8,232 nucleotides of DNA from Oscillospiraceae bacterium (GCA_019413245.1 DXNX01000035.1:11520-19751), one strand, 5' to 3'. Positions 1 through 6,013 are shown, counted from the first letter of the stretch. Numbers and translations: made by a program. Notes: generated from the letters alone by a model not told the origin.

Positions 1-7
1 CTTTCGT

Positions 8-1375
8 TTATTTTTGTTGGTTTCGGACGGCTTCCAGAAGCGCATTCCGTTCGTTGGGCAGTTCATGGTGCATCACGGCCTGCAAAAGACCTTCCAGTGT
101 GTTGCCCACCAGTGGTCCAGGGGTCAGTCCGGCGGCGATCAGGTCGCTGCCGCTCACGGCCAGACCGGAAACAGTGTAGCAGCCGGTGTCAGCCAGAACC
201 TGCATCCGGCGGGAAAATTCCAGTACCTCCCGGCAGCGCTGTGCCACCGCTTCGTTGTTGGTGTGGGCGGCCAGGTCGGCCAGTTTCAGGCAGCAAAGCC
301 GCTGCCAGAACAGCGGACCGCGCTGATGCAGCTGCTCAAGAATATCGGCATCAGACTGGGGCAGGGGACCGTCGTGGACCGCTACCAGGGCGCAGACACC
401 GTCGCACAGATAGACCGGCGCCCGCAGCCGCTGCAAGATCTGGCGTGCCAGCCTTCCACCCCGCTGGTTGTGGCCGGGAAAATGAGCGGCACCCGCCGCA
501 TCCACGGTGCGGCAAAGGGGCTTGGCCATATCATGCAGCAGAACAGCCCAGCGCAGCACCCGGGCGCTGCGGGCATCCAGACCGGTTATGTCCAGAGCAC
601 CCACGGCAGCCGAGGTGTGGTCCCAGACATCGTAACAGTGCCAGCGACCCGGTTGGGTGCAGCCGATGCATGCTTCGATCTCCGGGATGGCACCGCCCAG
701 AATACGGCCGTATTGGGCCAGGACGGTTCCGGCGGCAAATCCTTCCAGCAGGCGGTCCAGCTCGGTGAAAATGCGTTCGGCGGATACACAGCGCACCGAC
801 ATCCGGGCCTGCACAGCGGCTTTGGCGGTGGCAGAGTCCAGGCGGAACCCCAGCTGCGCCGCAAACCGCACCGCCCGCAGGATACGCAAAGCATCTTCAT
901 CAAAGCGGGAGGCCGGGTCGCCCACACAGCGCAGAATTCCGGCCTGCAGGTCCTGCTGTCCGCCGAACAGGTCGATGAGACCTTCCCGGGGGGACCAGGC
1001 CATGGCGTTGACGGTAAAATCTCGGCGAGCCAGGTCTTCGCGCAGGCAGGGGACGAAGCGGACACAGTCCGGGTGGCGACCGTCTGTGTAATGGCCGTCC
1101 TGCCGGAAGGTGGTGATCTCCCAGCTGCGTCCGTCCAGAATCACCGCCACGGTGCCGTGTTTTTTGCCTTTCAGCAGCAGCCGCTGCCCGGCAAACAGAG
1201 CCTCGATTTCATCAGGGCGGGCACTGGTGCAGATGTCCCAGTCGCCGGGCGTGCGGCCCAGCAGACTGTCCCGCACACAGCCCCCCACAATGTAGGCATC
1301 AAATCCGGCGTTCTGCAGTCTGTTCAGCAGGGACAGCGCTTGCTCCGGAGGCCGGATCTCTGTGTTCAGGTTCAT
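8..1375 (-). CDS. cca: CCA tRNA nucleotidyltransferase with HD domain
   Basis: This enzyme adds or repairs the 3'-terminal CCA of tRNAs from CTP and ATP without a nucleic-acid template. It acts in the cytoplasm. The 455-residue product opens with the polymerase-beta-like head: the GG motif at residues 31-32 followed by R35-D36, and the metal-binding D45-W-D47. The RRDFTVNAM motif at 117-125 and EDALR at 160-164 (nucleotide-selecting region) are typical of class II (bacterial) CCA enzymes. An HD phosphohydrolase-like domain follows, with H253 and HD at 281-282. The reading frame stays open upstream to 1414. I chose the ATG at 1375 because AAAGGAGG sits 7 bases before it and the protein start then matches the family. 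It lies 31 bases behind the small unknown gene and is probably co-transcribed with it. The stop is TAA at 8-10. The family call is firm; the exact repertoire (full CCA, or only A or CC addition) cannot be told from sequence alone. Confidence 0.95.
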   Translation of the reverse strand: MNLNTEIRPPEQALSLLNRLQNAGFDAYIVGGCVRDSLLGRTPGDWDICTSARPDEIEALFAGQRLLLKGKKHGTVAVILDGRSWEITTFRQDGHYTDGRHPDCVRFVPCLREDLARRDFTVNAMAWSPREGLIDLFGGQQDLQAGILRCVGDPASRFDEDALRILRAVRFAAQLGFRLDSATAKAAVQARMSVRCVSAERIFTELDRLLEGFAAGTVLAQYGRILGGAIPEIEACIGCTQPGRWHCYDVWDHTSAAVGALDITGLDARSARVLRWAVLLHDMAKPLCRTVDAAGAAHFPGHNQRGGRLARQILQRLRAPVYLCDGVCALVAVHDGPLPQSDADILEQLHQRGPLFWQRLCCLKLADLAAHTNNEAVAQRCREVLEFSRRMQVLADTGCYTVSGLAVSGSDLIAAGLTPGPLVGNTLEGLLQAVMHHELPNERNALLEAVRNQQK

Positions 1376-1406
1376 ATCCGCGCCTCCTTTCGGTCTCGGG
1401 TACAGA

Positions 1407-1805
1407 TCATTCAAAATTCCATTGCTGAGTCAGATCTACCGTGCAGGCCACGCAGTCGCCCTCCTCCATCAGAGAGGCAACTTTCTGGCGGGCGGCATCC
1501 TCGTCGGGCATCCAGGTCACCAGGAAGAAATTCTCGGCCGGCACCCCATAATACACCCAGATACCGTCTGCACGCACCAGGTCGCTCAGATGGTCCAGTT
1601 CTTCGCCGTCGGTCAGGCCGGAGCCTTCCTCGGCATAGATCATTTCCGGGCTGACCTGCATGCTGTCAATGACCGTAATACTGCTGGTGATATAGCCGTC
1701 ACGGTCGGTGGTGGTCATGGCGGAACCGCATACCTCCCACGCCGAGGCAAATGCCTTGATGAGCAGTTCGCGTACTTCAATCATGGAATCTCCAGGATTG
1801 TACAT
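1407..1805 (-). CDS. small acidic protein of unknown function
   Basis: I do not recognise the family. The 132-residue product has no signal peptide, membrane segment or cysteine cluster, and looks like a soluble, acidic, compact alpha/beta protein. An N-terminal helix-like stretch (IEVRELLIKAFASAWEVCG) is followed by alternating hydrophobic strands and Asp/Glu-rich turns, and the protein ends in WNFE. It could start at the ATG at 1805 (GGGAG 4 bases upstream) or at the in-frame ATG at 1784 (GGAG 5 bases upstream, giving 125 residues). I list the longer form without strong preference. Evidence that it is a real gene: a well-formed promoter at 1840-1868, usable ribosome sites, and a stop placed just before the ribosome site of cca, which suggests a two-gene transcript. 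No function can be assigned. Confidence 0.75.
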   Translation of the reverse strand: MYNPGDSMIEVRELLIKAFASAWEVCGSAMTTTDRDGYITSSITVIDSMQVSPEMIYAEEGSGLTDGEELDHLSDLVRADGIWVYYGVPAENFFLVTWMPDEDAARQKVASLMEEGDCVACTVDLTQQWNFE

Positions 1806-1839
1806 GATACTCCCTCTTTCTATTCTGAACTATGTTTAC

Positions 1840-1868
1840 AGTATACCATCCCCCCGCAGTCAGGGCAA
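1840..1868 (-). promoter_or_regulatory. sigma-A promoter of the unknown gene-cca operon
   Basis: On the minus strand TTGCCC (1863-1868) and TATACT (1840-1845) are separated by exactly 17 bases. TGG just before the -10 box gives an extended -10 element. The start of the unknown gene lies about 35 bases downstream. The -35 box lies inside the last codons of the RpiR-type gene, so the two units overlap slightly. The arrangement is nearly the same as the pckA promoter (TTGCCT-17-TATACT). Confidence 0.75.
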
Positions 1869-2672
1869 TGGATTTGTATCAAACTGCTGCAACGGACCGT
1901 AACAGGCCAGCAGCATATCGGCCAGAGCCAGCTCAGCGTACCGGTGAAAGGTAAAATCTTTCCCGGCGCCGGCTACCACAGCCTGTGTGACAAAGGGATA
2001 CCGCTGTACCACGTCGCCGTTCTGGGTCAGCAGCCAGAATTCGCCGCAGGTTTCCGCCAGACGCTGTACGGCATCCACCATCACTTCCAGCCCGCAGCCG
2101 TTCATGCTCAGCATCAGGATCAAGGTGCCGGGTCCTACGGTCACGTTTTGCAGGTTGGCGGTGGATTGCAGCACCCGGATGATCTTTCCGCGCTTGGCCA
2201 GTTCCCGCTGCAGATACAGCATCACCAGGCCGGAATACTCCATGCCAAGCAGCAGAACGTCCTCTGCGTTGTGGATGGCATCGGCCAGCGCCTGCATCTG
2301 TTCGGCGTCTACTCCGGCCAGACAGGCACGAATATCGTGAGCCAATGCCAGACAGGAAGCATCCAGTCCGGGACCGGTCATGGCCTTTTTGTCATAGCCG
2401 AACAGGCTGCCGTTGTAGTACGCGGAACGGGCCCGCATCTGTCGGTCCAGGGCGCACTCATCCTTGAAGTGCAGAAAATCGTCATACCCCAGCGCATGGC
2501 AGAAGCGGGTGATGGTGGCGGCCGAAACGTGACAGGCGGTTGCCAGCTGGGTGATATTCATGCTCAGCAGCTCTTCAAAATGGTCCAGACAGTAGCGGGC
2601 AATACTTTGGTTGGTCTGGCCCCGGTTTTCTTCCGAGGCCACCAGCAACAAAAGCTCCTGTGCCATCTGCAC
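1860..2672 (-). CDS. MurR/RpiR family transcriptional regulator
   Basis: This is a DNA-binding regulator of the RpiR type, a family that usually senses phosphorylated sugars. The 270-residue product has an N-terminal helix-turn-helix of the HTH_6 kind (about residues 38-67: NITQLATACHVSAATITRFC, then the LGYDDF turn). A SIS-type sugar-phosphate-binding domain occupies roughly residues 100-250. The start is a GTG at 2672 with AAGGGAGG 8 bases upstream; the in-frame ATG at 2666 would be 14 bases away, which is too far. The SIS ligand loop reads LSMNGCG where relatives often have a Ser-x-Ser-Gly-type loop, so the ligand may differ or be lost. No sugar transport or catabolic gene is adjacent: pckA lies upstream and the unknown gene-cca pair downstream. 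The family is clear; the target genes are unknown. Control of pckA or of itself is possible but unproven. Confidence 0.88.
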   Translation of the reverse strand: MQMAQELLLLVASEENRGQTNQSIARYCLDHFEELLSMNITQLATACHVSAATITRFCHALGYDDFLHFKDECALDRQMRARSAYYNGSLFGYDKKAMTGPGLDASCLALAHDIRACLAGVDAEQMQALADAIHNAEDVLLLGMEYSGLVMLYLQRELAKRGKIIRVLQSTANLQNVTVGPGTLILMLSMNGCGLEVMVDAVQRLAETCGEFWLLTQNGDVVQRYPFVTQAVVAGAGKDFTFHRYAELALADMLLACYGPLQQFDTNPLP

Positions 2673-2680
2673 GGGGCATG

Positions 2681-2688
2681 CCTCCCTT
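2681..2688 (-). promoter_or_regulatory. Shine-Dalgarno deciding the GTG start of the RpiR gene
   Basis: AAGGGAGG on the minus strand lies 8 bases before the GTG at 2672. An ATG at 2679 is nearer but sits only one base from the ribosome site and in another frame. An ATG at 2666 is in frame but 14 bases away. This spacing is the reason for choosing GTG. Confidence 0.7.
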
Positions 2689-2738
2689 CACAAAACAAAC
2701 CGTCCCCGCCCCGTGCAAGCTGCAGGGGAGGGGACGGT
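2689..2738 (-). terminator. intrinsic terminator of pckA
   Basis: The arms ACCGTCCCC (2699-2707) and GGGGACGGT (2730-2738) pair perfectly. After one mismatch the stem continues with CCCC (2709-2712) against GGGG (2725-2728), and the loop itself contains TGCA/TGCA. On the minus strand the stem is followed by TTGTTTTG, a T-rich tail. It ends transcription of pckA, whose stop codon is 31 bases before the stem. The tail ends at the base next to the ribosome site of the RpiR gene. Confidence 0.85.
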
Positions 2739-2768
2739 GCGTTACAGATTCAGCTCAGCCGAAAGCAA

Positions 2769-4361
2769 TCAGGCTTTGGGCTTGGGGCCGGCTTCCGCGA
2801 TTTCGGAAGGCATGTTGGGATACTTCTTGGCGAAGTTGTCCGCAAACATCTGAGCCAGCTTGTTGGCCTGGGCGTCATAGGCGTCCTTATCGGCCCACAT
2901 GCCGCGAGCGTCGAGCATCTCGTCGGGCACGCCGGGGCAGCTGACGGGGTAATCGACGTTGAACACGTCATGATGCTTGAACTCGATGGAGTCGAAGCTG
3001 CCGTTCAGAGCGGCGGTGACCATGGCGCGGGTGTAAGCCAGCTTCATGCGTTTGGCGCCGGAAGCAGCGCTGCCGCCGGCCCAACCGGTGTTGACCAGGT
3101 AAACCTTGGTGCCGTACTTCTCCAGCTTTTCGCCCAGCATTTCAGCGTAGACGGAAGGATCCATCGGCATGAAGGGTTCGCCGAACAGGGTGGAGAAGGT
3201 GGGCTGCGGCTCGGTGATGCCACGCTCGGTGCCGGCCAGCTTGGAGGTGAAGCCGGTCACGAAGTGGTACATGGCAGCGTTTTTGTCCAGACGGCTGATC
3301 GGAGGCAGAACACCGAACGCATCGGCGGTCAGGAAGATAACGACCTTCGGGATGCCGCCCTCGCCGGGGATCTGTGCATTGTTGATGTAGTTGACGGGAT
3401 AGCCCACGCGGGTGTTCTCGGTCAGGCTGTCGTCAGCAAAGTCGAACTGACGGGTCTCAGGATCCATGACCACGTTCTCGACCAGAGAGCCGAAGCGGAT
3501 GGCATTGTAGATGTCAGGCTCGTTCTCGGCGCTCAGGTTGATGCACTTGGCATAGCAGCCGCCTTCGAAGTTGAAGACACCGTCCGGGCTCCAGCCATGT
3601 TCGTCGTCACCGATCAGCTTGCGGCCGGGGTCAGCAGACAGAGTGGTCTTGCCGGTGCCGGACAGGCCGAAGAAGACGGCAGTCTCATGGGTTTCGGGGT
3701 CCATGTTGGCGGAGCAGTGCATGGGCAGGACGTTCTCCTTGACCATGACGTAGTTCATGGTGGAGAAGACGCTCTTCTTGATTTCGCCGGAGTACTGGCT
3801 GCCGCAGATGACGATCAGGTGAGCCTCATAGTCGATCATGATGGCAGCTTCGCTGTTGACACCGTCAACGGCGGGGTCGCACTTGAAGCCGGGGGCAACC
3901 AGGATGGTGTAGTCGGCTTCACCGTAGTTGGCCAGTTCTTCCGCGGTGGGGCGGATCAGCAGCTGATGGATGAACAGGTTCTGGCTGGCCAGCTCGTTGA
4001 TGATGCGGAATTTCTTGGTGTACTTCTTGTCGGCACCGGCAAAGCCGTCGAAGATGAAGACTTCACGGCCCTGGAGATACGCGGCAACTTTGCCCTTGAT
4101 GGCATTGAACTTTTCGCGGCTGATGGGACGGTTGACCTTGCCCCAGGCGATGTCGTCATGGACGGCAGGAGTGTCGACGATGAACTTGTCGTTAGGGGAA
4201 CGGCCGGTATACTTACCGGTGGTGACAACCAGCGCGCCGGTGTCAGACAGAGTGCCCTCACCGCGGCGCAGGGCAGCCTCGGTCAGCTGGGCAGGGGTCA
4301 GGTTGCGGTACACGGCCTTGGGGCCAATGATACCGAACTTTTCGATTCCATAAGTCTCCAT
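2769..4361 (-). CDS. pckA: phosphoenolpyruvate carboxykinase (ATP)
   Basis: Interconverts oxaloacetate + ATP and phosphoenolpyruvate + CO2 + ADP. In fermenting anaerobes it may run either way, towards gluconeogenesis or towards C4 acids. The product has 530 residues, normal for the ATP-dependent family. Visible motifs are the substrate-binding YTGRSPNDKF (51-60), the metal-site region QYSGEIKKS (189-197), the P-loop GLSGTGKTT (232-240) characteristic of PEPCK, and GDDEHGW (251-257). The absence of GTP-type features and the family-typical N-terminus (METYGIEKFG) support the ATP form. The ATG at 4361 follows AAGGAGGT by 8 bases. It is transcribed alone from the promoter at 4415-4443 and stopped by the terminator at 2689-2738. 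Its 5' leader carries a perfect tandem 10-bp repeat touching the ribosome site. No defect is seen. Confidence 0.97.
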   Translation of the reverse strand: METYGIEKFGIIGPKAVYRNLTPAQLTEAALRRGEGTLSDTGALVVTTGKYTGRSPNDKFIVDTPAVHDDIAWGKVNRPISREKFNAIKGKVAAYLQGREVFIFDGFAGADKKYTKKFRIINELASQNLFIHQLLIRPTAEELANYGEADYTILVAPGFKCDPAVDGVNSEAAIMIDYEAHLIVICGSQYSGEIKKSVFSTMNYVMVKENVLPMHCSANMDPETHETAVFFGLSGTGKTTLSADPGRKLIGDDEHGWSPDGVFNFEGGCYAKCINLSAENEPDIYNAIRFGSLVENVVMDPETRQFDFADDSLTENTRVGYPVNYINNAQIPGEGGIPKVVIFLTADAFGVLPPISRLDKNAAMYHFVTGFTSKLAGTERGITEPQPTFSTLFGEPFMPMDPSVYAEMLGEKLEKYGTKVYLVNTGWAGGSAASGAKRMKLAYTRAMVTAALNGSFDSIEFKHHDVFNVDYPVSCPGVPDEMLDARGMWADKDAYDAQANKLAQMFADNFAKKYPNMPSEIAEAGPKPKA

Positions 4362-4375
4362 GGGAAACTACCTCC

Positions 4376-4395
4376 TTGTATGCCATTGTATGCCA
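4376..4395 (-). repeat. tandem 10-bp repeat in the pckA leader
   Basis: TTGTATGCCA occurs twice without a break on the plus strand (4376-4385 and 4386-4395). In the mRNA sense it is TGGCATACAA twice. The copy nearer to pckA overlaps the first bases of the Shine-Dalgarno region. It is either a small tandem duplication or a site for a repressor or RNA-binding factor. Confidence 0.8.
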
Positions 4396-4414
4396 CTATA
4401 ATGGAACTGTCTTT

Positions 4415-4443
4415 AGTATAGCCGAAAGCGCTAAAAAAGGCAA
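4415..4443 (-). promoter_or_regulatory. sigma-A promoter of pckA
   Basis: On the minus strand TTGCCT (4438-4443) and TATACT (4415-4420) are 17 bases apart. The spacer begins with a T-run. The expected transcript start is near 4408, giving a leader of about 45-50 bases with the tandem repeat and the ribosome site. Confidence 0.75.
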
Positions 4444-4504
4444 TGGACCAGGGAACAAATTTGAAAAAATTTAACACATTTTGGCGCAGCAGCCTTGCAC
4501 GGCA

Positions 4505-4513
4505 TGGTATAAT
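4505..4513 (+). promoter_or_regulatory. extended -10 promoter of the nitroreductase gene
   Basis: TGGTATAAT matches the extended -10 consensus perfectly. No good -35 box is present at 16-18 bases, as is common with extended -10 promoters. The transcript would start near 4520, at the A-run before the leader hairpin, about 50 bases ahead of the ATG at 4572. Confidence 0.65.
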
Positions 4514-4520
4514 AAAAGCA

Positions 4521-4551
4521 AAAAAAGGGCGGTGCCATCTATACTCCGCCC
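4521..4551. other. GC hairpin with A6 flank in nitroreductase leader
   Basis: GGGCGG (4527-4532) and CCGCCC (4546-4551) form a 6-bp GC stem with a 13-base loop, preceded by AAAAAA. In the rightward transcript it would form a hairpin at the 5' end of the mRNA. On the minus strand the same structure is followed by TTTTTTGCTTTT and looks like a short intrinsic terminator that would stop antisense transcription before it reaches the pckA promoter. The role is inferred. Confidence 0.5.
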
Positions 4552-4571
4552 CGGAAAGGTGGAATTTTACC

Positions 4572-5108
4572 ATGATGGAGAATGAAACGCTCCGTACCCT
4601 GTATACCCGCCGCAGCTGCCGCGCTTATGCGGACCGCCCGGTGGAAGCCGAAAAAATCGAAGCCGTACTGAAAGCCGGCATGTATGCTCCCACGGCTATG
4701 GGGCAGCAGAGCCCGGTGATCGTGGCGGTGGAAAACAAGGAAGTGCGGGATCATCTTTCCCGCATGAACGCCGCTGTCATGGGCAGCAATAACGACCCGT
4801 TCTACGGGGCGCCGGTGGTTCTGGTGGTGCTGGCCGATACCCGTCAGCCCAACTGGAAAGCCGACGGCAGCCTGGTCATGGGCAACATGCTCAATGCAGC
4901 GGCCAGTGTCGGCCTGGGTTCCTGCTGGATCAACCGTGCCTATGAAATGTTTGAAACCGAGGAAGGCAAGGCCCTGCTGAAGGAGTGGGGCGTGCCCGAA
5001 GCCGAACATTTGGCGGGTGTGGGCAACTGCATTCTGGGCTATGCGGCCCCCGACGGTGAAAAGCCTGCCGCACCCCGCAAGGAGAACTATGTGGTGTATG
5101 TGCGCTGA
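4572..5108 (+). CDS. nitroreductase family flavoprotein
   Basis: This is an FMN-dependent oxidoreductase of the nitroreductase fold. The natural substrate is unknown; relatives reduce nitro groups, quinones or flavins with NAD(P)H. The product has 178 residues, at the short end of the family. FMN phosphate-binding residues appear as RRSCR (13-17), the APTAMGQQ loop is at 39-46, and the GLGSCWI segment at 114-120 precedes the final region ending in YVVYVR. The frame is open upstream to 4443, but I chose the ATG at 4572 because AAAGGTGG lies 9 bases before it, the promoter and leader hairpin lie between, and the family N-terminus begins here. It is followed 36 bases later by acpS and probably shares its transcript. 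A second ATG directly follows at 4575. Confidence 0.9.
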   Translation: MMENETLRTLYTRRSCRAYADRPVEAEKIEAVLKAGMYAPTAMGQQSPVIVAVENKEVRDHLSRMNAAVMGSNNDPFYGAPVVLVVLADTRQPNWKADGSLVMGNMLNAAASVGLGSCWINRAYEMFETEEGKALLKEWGVPEAEHLAGVGNCILGYAAPDGEKPAAPRKENYVVYVR

Positions 5109-5144
5109 ATCCGGCGTTCCTCACCCCGGAAAGGAGGACGCTGC

Positions 5145-5519
5145 ATGATCTACGGCATCGGGACCGACCTGTGCGAGAGCGCCCGGATGGAACGGGCCAT
5201 CGCCCGGGAACCTTTTCTGCACCGGGTGTTTTCCGAATCGGAACAGGCGTTGCTTGCCTCCCATACCGGCAAGCGCAGGGCTGAAACCGCTGCGGCCAAT
5301 TTTGCGGCTAAGGAGGCTTTCCTCAAGGCCTGCGGCCGAGGCTTGGGCGGGTTTGCCCTGTCGGACATCGGGGTGCTGCGCCGGGAGAGCGGCGCACCTT
5401 ATTATGCACTGTCCGGGGAAGCGGCTCGCTGGGCGCAGGAACAGCACCTGACGGCCCATCTGAGCCTGACCCATGACGCCGGGCTGGCCTGTGCCTTTAC
5501 GGTTTTGGAACAGGGATGA
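5145..5519 (+). CDS. acpS: holo-[acyl-carrier-protein] synthase
   Basis: Transfers the 4'-phosphopantetheine arm from coenzyme A to a serine of apo-ACP, making it active for fatty-acid synthesis. The 124-residue length is normal for the trimeric AcpS group. The N-terminal MIYGIGTDLCE holds the Mg-binding D8. The second signature, FAAKEAFLKA (53-62), holds the catalytic/Mg-binding E57, and the C-terminal HLSLTHD strand is also conserved. AAAGGAGG lies 7 bases before the ATG. It is 36 bases after the nitroreductase and 61 bases before mazF. In Bacillus subtilis acpS heads a cluster with a lipoprotein gene, alr and the EndoAI/EndoA pair; here only acpS and the toxin remain side by side. Confidence 0.95.
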   Translation: MIYGIGTDLCESARMERAIAREPFLHRVFSESEQALLASHTGKRRAETAAANFAAKEAFLKACGRGLGGFALSDIGVLRRESGAPYYALSGEAARWAQEQHLTAHLSLTHDAGLACAFTVLEQG

Positions 5520-5534
5520 TTAAATCCCACCCTG

Positions 5535-5568
5535 CCTGCTTATACTGTAAACAGAACAAACAAGCAGG
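5535..5568 (+). promoter_or_regulatory. presumed mazF promoter with nested inverted repeats
   Basis: TATACT (5541-5546) is the best -10 box in the acpS-mazF gap; the -35 region is poor. It is enclosed by the inverted repeat CCTGCTT (5535-5541) / AAGCAGG (5562-5568), and CTGT (5545-5548) / ACAG (5551-5554) lies inside. Arms on both sides of a -10 box suggest an operator or a leader hairpin. The right arm touches the mazF ribosome site. Promoter activity is an inference. Confidence 0.4.
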
Positions 5569-5580
5569 GAGGGAAAACCC

Positions 5581-5952
5581 ATGGAGGTACACAGAGGAGA
5601 AGTTTTCTATGCCGATCTGAGCCCGGTGGTGGGCTCGGAACAGGGAGGCGTGCGGCCGGTACTTATCATCCAGAACGAGATCGGCAACCGGCACAGTCCC
5701 ACCGTTATTGCGGCGGCCATCACGTCCCGGCAGGACAAAAACCGCCTGCCCACCCATATCGGGGTGCGGGCCGACCGCTGCGGCCTGAGCAAGGACAGCA
5801 TCGTTCTTACCGAGCAGATCCGCACCCTGGACAAACGCCGCCTGCGGGAGCGGGCCGGGCGTATCCCGCCCGAGGATATGCAGCGGGTGGACGAGGCCCT
5901 GGGCGTTTCCATGGGGCTGCTGGAACAGCCGCCTCACGGCAGTTTTACCTGA
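5581..5952 (+). CDS. mazF: MazF/PemK family mRNA interferase (EndoA-like)
   Basis: This is a sequence-specific endoribonuclease toxin that cuts mRNA at short motifs. The 123-residue protein closely follows the Bacillus EndoA pattern: RGEVFYADLSPVVGSEQGG at 5-23, the catalytic R25 and T48, RPVLIIQN (25-32), then the C-terminal LTEQIRTLDK segment and VDEALG helix. It ends with a short extra tail (EQPPHGSFT). GGGAGGG lies 7 bases before the ATG. No antitoxin gene fits in the 61-base gap behind acpS, and the bidirectional terminator follows directly, so the toxin stands alone here. EndoA genes normally follow an EndoAI/MazE antitoxin gene. All visible active-site residues are intact, so it is probably functional. 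Its control may come from an antitoxin elsewhere or from the repeats at 5535-5568. Confidence 0.93.
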   Translation: MEVHRGEVFYADLSPVVGSEQGGVRPVLIIQNEIGNRHSPTVIAAAITSRQDKNRLPTHIGVRADRCGLSKDSIVLTEQIRTLDKRRLRERAGRIPPEDMQRVDEALGVSMGLLEQPPHGSFT

Positions 5953-5954
5953 GC

Positions 5955-6003
5955 AAAAAGACCTTTCCCGACCCGGGAATTTCCCGGAGGGAAAGGTCTT
6001 TTT
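5955..6003. terminator. bidirectional terminator between mazF and apbE
   Basis: A 15-bp perfect stem is formed by AAAAAGACCTTTCCC (5955-5969) and GGGAAAGGTCTTTTT (5989-6003), with an inner CCGGG/CCCGG stem and a short AATTT loop. T-runs at both outer ends let it work on either strand. It separates the convergent mazF (stop at 5952) and apbE (stop at 6014). Confidence 0.92.
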
Positions 6004-6013
6004 CTTTATTATT

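Noticed and set aside
14..1654. Open frame of about 546 codons on the plus strand opposite cca
   Set aside because: Antisense shadow of cca and the unknown gene; no ribosome site and no recognisable domain.
1362..4421. Open frame of about 1019 codons on the plus strand, antisense to pckA, the RpiR gene and the unknown gene
   Set aside because: It spans three well-supported leftward genes, their terminator and promoters, has no ribosome site, and gives a low-complexity Gly/Val/His/Gln-rich product typical of the antisense of GC-rich codons.
2757..4429. 10-base direct repeats AGCCGAAAGC on both sides of pckA (2757-2766 and 4420-4429), considered as insertion-target duplications
   Set aside because: Dozens of shared 10-mers are expected by chance in 8 kb; one copy is in the pckA promoter spacer, and pckA shows no sign of mobility.
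4443..4571. N-terminal extension of the nitroreductase by 43 residues
   Set aside because: It would cover the promoter and leader hairpin, has no ribosome site, and the family N-terminus begins at the ATG at 4572.
5516..5620. 34-codon frame starting with ATGA overlap at the acpS stop and ending inside mazF, with a CxxC motif, considered as a mini-antitoxin or leader peptide
   Set aside because: Only a weak GGA ribosome site, most of it is made of the promoter repeats and out-of-frame mazF start, and it resembles no antitoxin family.
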